This document shows positions 1 to 7,517 of a stretch of DNA of 18,203 nt, piece after piece. The notes under the pieces were generated by a model. It was not told the origin of the DNA. It did no database searches and was given only the letters and a program-made list of their open reading frames with translations. The stretch comes from an uncultured Acetatifactor sp. (GTDB lineage: Bacteria; Bacillota; Clostridia; Lachnospirales; Lachnospiraceae). Position 1 is the first letter of the stretch. The number at the start of each line of letters is the position of its first letter. The translations under genes were made by a program, and so were the position numbers. The stretch is taken from assembly GCA_947626405.1 (NCBI GenBank), contig CANQSE010000010.1:1-18203 (forward strand), read 5' to 3'.

Positions 1-1
1 G

Positions 2-823
2 GAGCTCTTCCCGGTGATCGACAAGGACGGCTTTGCCAAGCCGGCGCTGCTGATCTTGCTGGAAGAGCTGGAGCAGGCAGGGATCGAGGAGATCGGTCTG
101 ATCATCAGCCCGGAGGACCGGGAAGCGTTCGACAAGCTGTTCAAGCGGGATCTGACGATCGAGTATTATCGGAAGCTGCCCAAGGCGCTGCGGGAGATCA
201 ACGTGACGATCCAGCGGCTGGGGAGCAAGATCACGTACATCGAGCAGAAGGAGCAGCTGGGGTTCGGGCACGCGGTGTACCAGGCGAAGGAGTTCGCCGG
301 GGAGGAGCCGGTGCTGATGCTGCTGGGGGATCACCTCTATTCCACGGACAACGCGAAGAACTGCTCGGCGCAGCTGATCGACGCGTTCGAGAAGAGCGGG
401 CAGGCGACGGTGTCGCTGGACGAGGCGGAGCTTGGGCACGTGATGCACTATGGGATCCTCACGGGGCGGTTCCAGGACGAGGAAGAGCGGCTGATGCAGG
501 TGTCGGACATGGTGGAAAAGCCGACGATGGACTATACGAAGCTGCACCTGGGCGTGAAGGACAAGCGTGGAGCGGAACGATATTACTGCGTGTTCGGGCA
601 GTACGTGCTGACGCCGAAGGTGTTCGAGCTGTTGGGACGGGACATCGCGGCGGGGAAGCGGAGCGAGAAAGGCGAGTACGGGCTGACCAGCGTGCTTCAG
701 GAGATCTGCCAGACGGACGGGATGATGGCGTACAGAATTGACGGGAAGCGGTATGACATCGGCATCCCGGAAGAATACATGCGGACGGTCCGGCAGTATG
801 GCCCGCAGGCGGAAGCGAAATAA
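2..823 (+). CDS. galU: UTP-glucose-1-phosphate uridylyltransferase, 5' truncated by window
   Basis: This cytoplasmic enzyme makes UDP-glucose from UTP and glucose-1-phosphate, feeding the epimerase that follows. The reading frame is already open at base 2 and reads ELFPVIDKDG, matching the KE(M/L)xPV substrate-binding stretch near the N-terminus of GalU proteins. The GTG at base 14 is therefore internal, and perhaps 25-30 residues lie outside the window. Further family marks are LGFGHAV followed by a GDH motif (the GD metal/nucleotide motif), a YGI stretch, VEKP, and a C-terminal KRYDIGIPEEY typical of hexose-1-phosphate nucleotidyltransferases. Codon use is very GC-rich, as in galE 25 bp downstream, which suggests a housekeeping-like, highly adapted pair rather than recent import. 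A related glucose-1-phosphate nucleotidyltransferase is possible, but GalU beside galE is the best reading. Confidence 0.9.
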   Translation, partial: ELFPVIDKDGFAKPALLILLEELEQAGIEEIGLIISPEDREAFDKLFKRDLTIEYYRKLPKALREINVTIQRLGSKITYIEQKEQLGFGHAVYQAKEFAGEEPVLMLLGDHLYSTDNAKNCSAQLIDAFEKSGQATVSLDEAELGHVMHYGILTGRFQDEEERLMQVSDMVEKPTMDYTKLHLGVKDKRGAERYYCVFGQYVLTPKVFELLGRDIAAGKRSEKGEYGLTSVLQEICQTDGMMAYRIDGKRYDIGIPEEYMRTVRQYGPQAEAK

Positions 824-848
824 GGGAAAAGGGAAGGACGGAACGTCG

Positions 849-1820
849 ATGGCGGTATTGGTCTGCGGGGGCGCGGGATACATCGGGTCCCATGTGAACA
901 AGATGTTAAACCTCATGGGATGTGAGACGGTGGTGTTCGACAACCTGGTCTACGGCCACCGGGAAGCGGTGAAGTGGGGCGCGTTCGTGGAAGGCGACCT
1001 GAAGGATCCGGAAGCGATCGAGGCGGTGTTTGAGAAGTACCCCATCGAGGCAGTGATGCACTTTGCGGCGTACGCGTACGTGGGGGAGTCGGTGCTGGAC
1101 CCGGAAAAGTACTATTTCAACAACGTTTGCTGCACGCTGAACCTGCTGCGGGCGATGCGCAAGCACGGGTGCGGCAAGATCATCTTCTCGTCCACCTGCG
1201 CCACCTACGGGGAGCCGGAGCGGATGCCGATTACGGAGGACATGCCGCAGAAACCGATCAACCCGTATGGGGCCAGCAAGCTGATGGTGGAGCGGATCTT
1301 TCGGGATTACAGCGCGGCGTACGGCTTAAAGGCGGTGGCGCTGCGGTACTTCAATGCGGCGGGCGCCGACCCGGAGGGGGAAATCGGGGAGGATCATACC
1401 CCGGAAACGCACCTGATTCCGCTGGTGCTGGACGCGGCGGCGGGGAAACGGCCGGACATCAAGGTATTCGGCACGGACTACCCGACGCGGGACGGTAGCT
1501 GTATCCGCGATTACATCCATGTGGAGGACCTGGCCAGCGCCCATGTGCTGGCGCTGAAGTATTTGGAAAAGGGCGGGGAGACGGACTTTTTCAACCTGGG
1601 GAACGAAAAAGGCACCAGCGTGCTGGAAGTGATCCAGGCGGTCAGGAAAGTGACAGGCAAAGACTTTACGGTGACGCTGACGGACCGGCGCGCTGGGGAC
1701 CCTGCGGCGCTGGTGGGGAGCAGCGAGAAGGCGAAGAAAGTGCTGGGTTGGGCACCCAAGTATGCGGACATCGAGACCATTGTCCGGCACGCATGGAAGT
1801 GGCATTGTAGGATGAAATAA
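849..1820 (+). CDS. galE: UDP-glucose 4-epimerase
   Basis: It interconverts UDP-glucose and UDP-galactose with bound NAD; UDP-galactopyranose is also the substrate of the Glf mutase encoded at 10239. The protein is 323 residues, close to the usual GalE length. It opens with VLVCGGAGYIGSH, the GxxGxxG Rossmann motif of extended short-chain dehydrogenases. The SSTCATYGEP stretch and the YGASK motif supply the catalytic Ser/Thr and the Tyr-xxx-Lys pair. ALRYFNAAGADPEGEIGE and the C-terminal RRAGDPAALV are GalE signatures. An upstream in-frame ATG at 738 would overlap galU and add a basic 37-residue tail unlike any GalE. I therefore chose the ATG at 849, which has a GGAAGGACGG ribosome site about 8-10 bases ahead. 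Confidence 0.95.
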   Translation: MAVLVCGGAGYIGSHVNKMLNLMGCETVVFDNLVYGHREAVKWGAFVEGDLKDPEAIEAVFEKYPIEAVMHFAAYAYVGESVLDPEKYYFNNVCCTLNLLRAMRKHGCGKIIFSSTCATYGEPERMPITEDMPQKPINPYGASKLMVERIFRDYSAAYGLKAVALRYFNAAGADPEGEIGEDHTPETHLIPLVLDAAAGKRPDIKVFGTDYPTRDGSCIRDYIHVEDLASAHVLALKYLEKGGETDFFNLGNEKGTSVLEVIQAVRKVTGKDFTVTLTDRRAGDPAALVGSSEKAKKVLGWAPKYADIETIVRHAWKWHCRMK

Positions 1821-1897
1821 TCTGAAAAGTATAAGCCATGACAGTTCGGTCTGTTTCCTCGGAAAAAATTCCATGCTGCATGGATGGAGAACTGCTG

Positions 1898-2737
1898 ATG
1901 CAAAAGATTGCTTTTGTAATTTTGACCTGGAATTCTGAGAAGTGCATTGAACGTTGTCTGAGATCGATTTACAAGCTGGATGCATCTCGATTGTCCGGGG
2001 AAATTTTTGTGGTGGATAATCACTCCTCGGATCAGACGGTAGCTGTGATCCAACGCGCAAGGGCGCAATGGGAAGCTGGATCCGGCTTTTTTTGCACACT
2101 CATATCCATGGACAAGAACTATGGAACCACAAAAAGTCGAAACCAGGCGATTAGACATGCGCTCGATAAGCATTGCTTTTCCAACATCTGCATTCTTGAT
2201 TCGGACACGGAAGTCAATACGAAGGCTATTCAGACGCTTCTTGAGGTTGTGACGTTCAATCCTGAATGCGCCATCTGCGGGCCCAGGATGCATGACAATC
2301 AGGGAATTTACCAACACAGTGGGCGGAACATCCCGACACTGACAGAGAAGCTGTTCAAGGCGCTTCCGTTCCGCAAGTGCCAAGCAATCGGAGCCTCGAT
2401 GGAGACAAGTCTGCCAGAGGAGGGCACGGGTTGCGTTCGCGTAGGGTATCTGCTATCCGCATGCTGGATGATGCGCGCGGAAATCTTTGAGAAGGTCGGT
2501 TTTCTGGACGAAAGCATCTTCTATGCGCCGGAGGACGTCGAATTCTGTATTCGATGTTTGAAGGCAGGATATGTCAATTTGTACTGCTATGATGCGGACA
2601 TTGTGCATGAATGGCAACGACTGTCGCGGAAAAAGCTGCTGAGCAAACACAATGTAGAACATATCAAGGGGCTGATCTATATGTTTGCAAAGCACAGGTT
2701 TTTATTTCGGATCCCCAAACAATGGAGCGTCCACTAA
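1898..2737 (+). CDS. Family 2 glycosyltransferase (rhamnosyltransferase-like)
   Basis: This 279-residue protein is a predicted cytoplasmic GT-A-fold transferase that adds one sugar to a lipid-linked repeat unit. The N-terminus AFVILTWNSEKCIERCLRSI and VVDNHSSDQT (about residues 39-48) are GT2 nucleotide-binding strands. The metal-binding DxD is DSD at residues 101-103. The late motif FYAPEDVEFCIRCLKAGY is the ED-containing acceptor/catalytic-base region common in WcaA/RfbF-like members, followed by a conserved-type VHEW. The start was set at ATG 1898 because GGATGGAGA lies 8 bases ahead and the GT2 fold begins at once; the in-frame ATG at 1838 would add 20 poorly conserved residues. A small dyad, CCATG-ctg-CATGG, overlaps the leader. 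Donor and acceptor sugars cannot be read from the sequence. Base composition is less GC-rich than in galU and galE. Confidence 0.85.
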   Translation: MQKIAFVILTWNSEKCIERCLRSIYKLDASRLSGEIFVVDNHSSDQTVAVIQRARAQWEAGSGFFCTLISMDKNYGTTKSRNQAIRHALDKHCFSNICILDSDTEVNTKAIQTLLEVVTFNPECAICGPRMHDNQGIYQHSGRNIPTLTEKLFKALPFRKCQAIGASMETSLPEEGTGCVRVGYLLSACWMMRAEIFEKVGFLDESIFYAPEDVEFCIRCLKAGYVNLYCYDADIVHEWQRLSRKKLLSKHNVEHIKGLIYMFAKHRFLFRIPKQWSVH

Positions 2738-2759
2738 AAGAAAACGAGGGGTGAAAACA

Positions 2760-4229
2760 ATGCAGGTTTTCTTCATCAATCCACCTTTCAAAGCGGAATA
2801 CGGAAAGTTTTCAAGGGAGAACAGAAGCCCGGCAGTGACCAGGAGTGGAACGCTCTACTATCCGCTGTGGCTGATTTATGCGGCGGCGGTTTGCGAAAAG
2901 GATGGGTTTGATGTGGCGTTTCTGGATGCGCCGGCGCTACCCATGAATGAAACACAGGCGCTGGAGGCGATCCGAAAGGATGCGCGGGACCCCAGGCTGT
3001 TTGTCGTCAGTACGAGCACGCCGTCCATCTACAGCGACATCGCGTTTGCGGAGAAGGTCAAGACGCTCTATCCGGACGCCTATGTTCTGCTGGTCGGTAC
3101 CCATCCCTCCGCTCTGCCGGAGGAAACACTGGCCATCAGCGAGCAGATTGACGCGGTGGCTCGAAAGGAATTCGACTACATTGTCCGGGATGTGGCGCGG
3201 GCATTGCGGGACGGCGGCGATCCCAACGAGGTTGACGGCCTGACCTGCCGAAAGAATGGTCAGATCGTTTCCAATCCCGATATGGCTTATATCACGGATC
3301 TGGACGAAATACCCTTCGCAGCCAGGTTTATCAAAGAGCATCTGAACGAGAAGGATTATTTTTTCGCGGCGTCCTCCTACCCGGAGATTCAGATCTTCAC
3401 CGGGCGCGGCTGTATGGCCCGCTGCAATTTCTGCGTCTATCCGCAGACGATGCACGGCCACCAGTACCGCCTCCGCAGCCCGGAAAACGTTGTAGAAGAA
3501 TTCCAGTATATCGCCGACAATTTCCCGGATGTCAAAGAGGTGGTTATTGAAGACGATACCTTCACGGCGAAGAAAGATCGCGTGCTTCGTATCTGTGAGC
3601 TGCTGGTCGAAAAGGGACTGAACAAACGCCTCAAGTGGCTGTGCAACGCCCGCGTCAATCTCGATCTGGAGACCATGAAGGCCATGAAACAGGCGGGGTG
3701 TCACCTGATTATCCCCGGTATCAAGAGCGGCTCTCAGCAGATTCTGAATAACATTAAGAAGGGCACAACGATCAAGCAGATCGAGGAGTATATTGCCCAT
3801 GCGAAACAGGCTGGGCTGATGGTGCATGCCTGTTATATGGTAGGGAACAACGGAGAGACCCAGGGAACCATGGAGGAAACGCTGAAGTTGGCGCTTCGGC
3901 TGAATACGGACACCGCGCAGTTCTATCCGCTGCTGCCCTTCCCTGGAACGGAGGCGTATTTCTGGGCCAAGGAGAACGGATACATCAAGGGCGGCTATGC
4001 CGATTACCTGAAGGAGGACGGCACCATCAACTGCGTGCTGAACCTGCCGGGGCTGCCGTCGGAGGAATTGGTAAAGTTCTGCGACAATGCGCGAAAAAAA
4101 TATTACCTGCGCCCGAGATACATTGTTCATCGCATCTGGCGGGGATTGCAGAGTCCGGAGGATTTGAAGCGGAGCCTGAAGGCGTTCGGCAGCATCAAGG
4201 GATTCCTGTTCAAAAGAAACGACAAATAA
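2760..4229 (+). CDS. B12-binding-type radical SAM protein
   Basis: This 489-residue enzyme has the two-part layout of cobalamin-dependent class B radical SAM proteins. Residues about 1-150 form a Rossmann-like B12-binding domain, recognisable by FFINPPF at the N-terminus and LLVGTHPSALPEETL around residue 110. The classical DxHxxG cobalamin ligand motif is not evident, as in many relatives. The radical SAM core follows, with the 4Fe-4S ligands C218, C222 and C225 in GRGCMARCNFC, then VVIEDDTF, the GIKSGSQQIL stretch and a YPLLPFPGTEAY near the end. Family members methylate or rearrange unactivated carbons of lipids, sugars and antibiotics. Its place between glycosyltransferases suggests it modifies a sugar or the lipid carrier; that is inference. 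Start ATG 2760 follows an AGGGGTG ribosome site; an upstream in-frame start at 2685 overlaps the GT2 gene and is rejected. Confidence 0.85.
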   Translation: MQVFFINPPFKAEYGKFSRENRSPAVTRSGTLYYPLWLIYAAAVCEKDGFDVAFLDAPALPMNETQALEAIRKDARDPRLFVVSTSTPSIYSDIAFAEKVKTLYPDAYVLLVGTHPSALPEETLAISEQIDAVARKEFDYIVRDVARALRDGGDPNEVDGLTCRKNGQIVSNPDMAYITDLDEIPFAARFIKEHLNEKDYFFAASSYPEIQIFTGRGCMARCNFCVYPQTMHGHQYRLRSPENVVEEFQYIADNFPDVKEVVIEDDTFTAKKDRVLRICELLVEKGLNKRLKWLCNARVNLDLETMKAMKQAGCHLIIPGIKSGSQQILNNIKKGTTIKQIEEYIAHAKQAGLMVHACYMVGNNGETQGTMEETLKLALRLNTDTAQFYPLLPFPGTEAYFWAKENGYIKGGYADYLKEDGTINCVLNLPGLPSEELVKFCDNARKKYYLRPRYIVHRIWRGLQSPEDLKRSLKAFGSIKGFLFKRNDK

Positions 4230-4267
4230 GCATATCCTGAAATGGTTTACGGAAGGTGTGATTGAGG

Positions 4268-5386
4268 ATGGAAAGAGCGCCGTCAATTTCCGTTATCGTG
4301 CCGATCTACAAAGTGGAGCCCTATCTCCGCCAGTGCCTGGACAGCATTGTCCGTCAGACGCATCAGAATCTGGAAATTCTTCTGATTGACGACGGCTCGC
4401 CGGATGGTTGCGGTGCAATCTGCGACGAATACGCGGAAAAGGATGCCCGCATCCGGGTGACGCACAAGAAAAACGGCGGCGTGCATGCGGCATGGAACGA
4501 CGGCTTGCAGATGGCGACCGGCAAATGGGTCGCTTTCGTAGATTCCGATGACTGGCTGAGTGCGGATTATTTTGAAGCCATGCTGAAAACACCCGAGGCG
4601 GAGGCCGCGGATGTGATTCAATCTGCGGGGTATTATTGGGAAGAAGACCGTGGCCAATCTGTCAAATGGTCCTTCCTGGAGCCCTTTTCCGCGAAAAGTG
4701 CGCAAGAAAGAGAAGCGTTGAAAATCAAAGCGTTGCTGCGGCCTCGTGATCCCAGGACAAAGGGATCCATTGGATACATTTGGGGGAAATTGTACCGGCG
4801 TCGGTTCCTCGAAGCGGAAGGGTTTCGGTTTGACACGCAGATTCGCACAGGGCTGATGGGCGACACGTTGTTCAACCTGGATGTATTTGAAAAGGCGTCA
4901 CACGTTGCTGGCGTTTGCTGTTGCGGGTATCACTACAGGATCGTTCAAAGCTCGGGAACATTCAAATTTGATACGAACCGTCCAAAGGCGCAGGAATATG
5001 TGGAGGAACAATTCTTCCGCAAGATGCACGCGGCGGATGCTTCGGATACAGTGTGTAAAGTGGTGGAATCCCGCTGCCTGCGGGATATCGTCCACAATCT
5101 TCAGCTCTGTTATTTTCACCCGAATAACCCGGCCAGCCGTCGGGAAGTGGCGAAGGGTATTCGGGAAATGAAGCAGATGCCATATTATCATCAAGCAATT
5201 TACAGCCGGGATAATTCATATAACGACGCAAAACTCAAGGCGTTTCAACTTGCCCTGAAACAGCCTTGGGTGTGGCCGCTGCGGCTTATGATAGCAGCGT
5301 GGAATGTGGTGGACAGACAGAAAGGGAGATCAGCGATGGAAAACAATCACCAGCTCCCCCCCCCCGAAAAAAACGGGAATAAGTGA
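4268..5386 (+). CDS. Family 2 glycosyltransferase, paralog A
   Basis: This 372-residue GT2 enzyme resembles EpsH/EpsJ-type capsule and exopolysaccharide transferases. The N-terminal domain carries SVIVPIYKVEPYL, LLIDDGSPDG with DDG at residues 41-43, KKNGG, and the metal-binding DSD at 92-94 in VAFVDSDDW. The C-terminal half (WGKLYRRRF, CGYHYRI, then a helical region) is of the kind thought to bind acceptor. It is a close paralog of the gene at 5490, nearly identical at both ends but diverged in the middle. I chose ATG 4268 rather than TTG 4262 because it gives the same MExxP N-terminus as the paralog; GGAAGGTG lies 8-11 bases ahead. The last 17 residues or so have no counterpart in the paralog and are read through a run of ten C at 5356-5365, so the true 3' end is uncertain. 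Confidence 0.88.
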   Translation: MERAPSISVIVPIYKVEPYLRQCLDSIVRQTHQNLEILLIDDGSPDGCGAICDEYAEKDARIRVTHKKNGGVHAAWNDGLQMATGKWVAFVDSDDWLSADYFEAMLKTPEAEAADVIQSAGYYWEEDRGQSVKWSFLEPFSAKSAQEREALKIKALLRPRDPRTKGSIGYIWGKLYRRRFLEAEGFRFDTQIRTGLMGDTLFNLDVFEKASHVAGVCCCGYHYRIVQSSGTFKFDTNRPKAQEYVEEQFFRKMHAADASDTVCKVVESRCLRDIVHNLQLCYFHPNNPASRREVAKGIREMKQMPYYHQAIYSRDNSYNDAKLKAFQLALKQPWVWPLRLMIAAWNVVDRQKGRSAMENNHQLPPPEKNGNK

Positions 5387-5477
5387 TCTCTTTGCGCACG
5401 GCAGTTGCGGCAAAGGGTGCATGGCGGCTGTCGCTTCGGCATACGGCGTCGAAGCATGCTCGGCCCTCGCGGTATAA
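5336..5477 (+). other. Possible frameshifted 3' extension or 46-residue small ORF
   Basis: An ATG at 5336, in frame with paralog A, has its own AGGGAGA ribosome site 6-7 bases ahead. As sequenced (ten C), it stops at TGA 5384-5386. With nine C, the frame would continue to TAA 5475-5477, which overlaps the AAGGAGGG ribosome site of the next gene. That product would be 46 residues, rich in Ala, Gly and Ser, with three cysteines (positions 24, 28 and 41, spaced CxxxC then a gap). Read as part of the glycosyltransferase, it would lengthen that protein from 372 to 402 residues. I see no known domain. It may be phase-variable sequence, a sequencing error in a homopolymer, or plain spacer DNA whose open frame is chance. 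Confidence 0.25.
5356..5373. repeat. Homopolymer tract C10-G-A7
   Basis: Ten consecutive C (5356-5365) are followed by one G and seven A (5367-5373), inside the last codons of paralog A. Runs of this length are prone to slipped-strand mispairing and to sequencing error. Ten C gives a stop at 5384, eleven C a stop at 5380, and nine C keeps the frame open to 5475. No comparable run was noticed elsewhere in the window. Confidence 0.9.
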
Positions 5478-5483
5478 GGAGGG
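5476..5483 (+). promoter_or_regulatory. Strong Shine-Dalgarno site of paralog B
   Basis: AAGGAGGG lies six bases before ATG 5490 and is a near-perfect anti-Shine-Dalgarno complement. It overlaps the TAA (5475-5477) that ends the alternative, one-base-shifted reading of the upstream gene. That is the arrangement expected for translational coupling. Confidence 0.8.
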
Positions 5484-5489
5484 TAGAGT

Positions 5490-6551
5490 ATGGAAGGAAA
5501 GAATCCGCAGATTTCCGTCATTGTGCCGATCTACAAAGTGGAGCCCTACCTCCACTGGTGTCTGGACAGTATTGTCCATCAGACCTATCAGAACCTGGAG
5601 ATTCTCCTGATCGACGACGGCTCGCCGGACGGCTGCGGCGCAATCTGCGATGAGTACGCGAAAAAAGATGCCCGTATCCGGGTGACGCACAAGAAAAATG
5701 GCGGCTTGAGCGCAGCGTGGAACGATGGCCTTCGAATGGCGGCCGGCGAGTGGGTCGCTTTTGTTGATTCCGATGACTGGCTTGATCTGGATTTCTTCGA
5801 GAAGATGATCTTCGATCAGGACAAGCATGCGGATGTCGTTCTCTCTGCAGGATATTATTGGGAAGATGGAAGCGATACCATTCGATGGATCTATCTGAAA
5901 CCGTTTGAATATCGGGAAAAGGAAAAAGATCTTCTGAAAATGAATCTGCTCATGAGACCGAAAAATCCCCAGACAAAGGGTACGTTAGGCTATGTTTGGG
6001 GGAAACTGTTCAGAAGGGATTTCATTCTGTCAAACGGCATCAGCTTCGACCCTCAAATCCGCGCCGGATTAATGGTGGATTCCATTTTTAACTGGGATGT
6101 GTTTGAAAAGTCGTCGCTGATCCTGGGGAGTTTGTATTGTGGCTATCACTACAGAATTACACAAACCTCAGGGACATTCAAATTCGATCCGAATCGTCCA
6201 AAGGCGCAGGAATATGTGGAGGAAGAGTTCTTTCGCAGGGTGAAAGCGGAAGGAGCTTCCGACGCGGTATACAAGGCCGTGGAATCCCGCTGCCTGCGGG
6301 ACATCGTCCACAATCTTCAGCACTGTTATTTTCACCCGGATAACCCGGCTAGCCGTCGGGAGGTGGCGAAGGGTATCCAGGAAATGAAGCAGATGCCATA
6401 TTATCATCAGGCGATCTGCAGCCGGAATAATCCGTGCAACACCATGAGCCTGAAAGCGTTTCAATGGATGCTGCGGCTGCCATGGATCTGGCCGCTGCGG
6501 GTGATGATCGCTCTATGGGAACGCGTGGACGGGAAGAAAGCAAAAGCATGA
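5490..6551 (+). CDS. Family 2 glycosyltransferase, paralog B
   Basis: This 353-residue GT2 enzyme is the close paralog of the gene at 4268. The shared N-terminal GT-A domain has SVIVPIYKVEPYL, the nucleotide-binding LLIDDGSPDG (DDG at 42-44), and DSD at 93-95. The C-terminal third (from SGTFKF through KQMPYYHQAI) is also nearly identical between the two. Residues about 97-215 differ strongly (for example LDLDFFEKMIFDQ against LSADYFEAMLKTP), while keeping the framework SAGYYWE, LMRPxxPxTKG, WGKL(F/Y)RR and CGYHYRI. The two probably add different sugars or use different acceptors in the same repeat unit; this is inferred from where they diverge. It ends at TGA with the short tail GKKAKA and lacks paralog A's C-terminal extension. 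Start ATG 5490 is fixed by the AAGGAGGG site. Confidence 0.9.
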   Translation: MEGKNPQISVIVPIYKVEPYLHWCLDSIVHQTYQNLEILLIDDGSPDGCGAICDEYAKKDARIRVTHKKNGGLSAAWNDGLRMAAGEWVAFVDSDDWLDLDFFEKMIFDQDKHADVVLSAGYYWEDGSDTIRWIYLKPFEYREKEKDLLKMNLLMRPKNPQTKGTLGYVWGKLFRRDFILSNGISFDPQIRAGLMVDSIFNWDVFEKSSLILGSLYCGYHYRITQTSGTFKFDPNRPKAQEYVEEEFFRRVKAEGASDAVYKAVESRCLRDIVHNLQHCYFHPDNPASRREVAKGIQEMKQMPYYHQAICSRNNPCNTMSLKAFQWMLRLPWIWPLRVMIALWERVDGKKAKA

Positions 6552-6602
6552 TTTTGCAGTCCTTGATTTCCCCTAAAGAGACCCCTGAAAGAAGGAAAAG
6601 AA

Positions 6603-7490
6603 ATGCCGGGTAAGACAAACAACAACATATTCACGCTGAGACGGGAGATTCTGGGCGTTCTGCCGCCTGTCCGCCTGATTGCAAAGCCATTCATTCAAGG
6701 CAAAAGATGGTGGAGGATTCTGCAGTATCAGCACAGCGGCGAGGGAAAACTGATTCAGGGATTCAAGGACATCCATCGGGGCGAAAGATGCTTTGTCATC
6801 GGAAACGGCCCAAGCCTTACACCGCAGGACCTGGACAAGCTGAAAGACGAGATCACATTCGGCTCGAACAGAATTTTCTGCATCTATCCTCAAACACAGT
6901 GGAGACCAACGTATTACTGCAGTTTTGACGACCGATGCGTGTCGCAGGAAATCGGGCGTATCAAAGCGGGCGGTTCTTATGATAAATTCCTGAATTACGA
7001 TCCGGGAATAAAATATGGGAGAAGCCCTGAAGATCATATATACTACCTGGTATTCAACGGAAAATTCCACGTCAGGCCCGATGAAACCAGGATGGACTAT
7101 ACTTTGAGCGACGATATTGCAAAATACGCCACGTGGGTGCCTTCGGTGACCATTAACGCGATAGAGATCGCCATCTACATGGGATTTACGGAGATCTATC
7201 TGCTGGGCATCGATCATCAATATATGATTCAGTCGGATCATAAGGGGAAAGCACATGGCGCGCTGTATCGGAATGAAACAGTTCAGTCAAGTTATTTCGC
7301 CGGTATGAACGATGAAAAAGGCAACGTGATCACAAGCTCCGTCTATGATCCCGACGTTGCAACGCTTGGATATAAAGTGGCGAAAAGATTTGCGGAGAGA
7401 CGGAATGTTCATATTTATAACGCAACCCGCGGCGGAAAGCTGGAAGTTTTTGAACGGGTGGATTTTGACAATGTCATCGCGGCAAAATAA
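6603..7490 (+). CDS. DUF115/MptE-like protein, candidate nonulosonate (sialyl-type) transferase
   Basis: This 295-residue soluble protein has RCFVIGNGPSLTPQDLDKL (GNGPSL at 67-72) followed by FGSNRIF (N89). Later comes TINAIEIAIYMGFTEIYLLGIDHQY, with GID at 202-204. The order and spacing match the DUF115/MptE-like superfamily and the Campylobacter CstI/CstII sialyltransferases (GT42), which carry GNGPSL, an RCN segment and a LxGID segment. The Cst catalytic histidine region is not clearly conserved: the equivalent stretch here reads SSVYDPDVATLGYKVAKRF. Only the fold resemblance is firm. A NeuB/NeuA module in the same locus makes a CMP-nonulosonate transferase role plausible. A DUF115 protein of other function, such as MptE-like or a glycosylation accessory factor, is the alternative. 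Start ATG 6603 follows GAAGGAAAAG. Confidence 0.65.
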   Translation: MPGKTNNNIFTLRREILGVLPPVRLIAKPFIQGKRWWRILQYQHSGEGKLIQGFKDIHRGERCFVIGNGPSLTPQDLDKLKDEITFGSNRIFCIYPQTQWRPTYYCSFDDRCVSQEIGRIKAGGSYDKFLNYDPGIKYGRSPEDHIYYLVFNGKFHVRPDETRMDYTLSDDIAKYATWVPSVTINAIEIAIYMGFTEIYLLGIDHQYMIQSDHKGKAHGALYRNETVQSSYFAGMNDEKGNVITSSVYDPDVATLGYKVAKRFAERRNVHIYNATRGGKLEVFERVDFDNVIAAK

Positions 7491-7517
7491 TAATTTGTTT
7501 TCATAAGGAATTGGTAG

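Noticed and set aside
1871..1883. Small dyad CCATG-ctg-CATGG in the leader of the first GT2 gene
   Set aside because: Five base pairs with no T run is well within chance and gives no support for regulation.
2937..4286. Long minus-strand ORF (449 codons) opposite the radical SAM gene
   Set aside because: It is the antisense of a convincing coding gene, its translation has no family features, and such shadows are expected in GC-rich codon-biased DNA.
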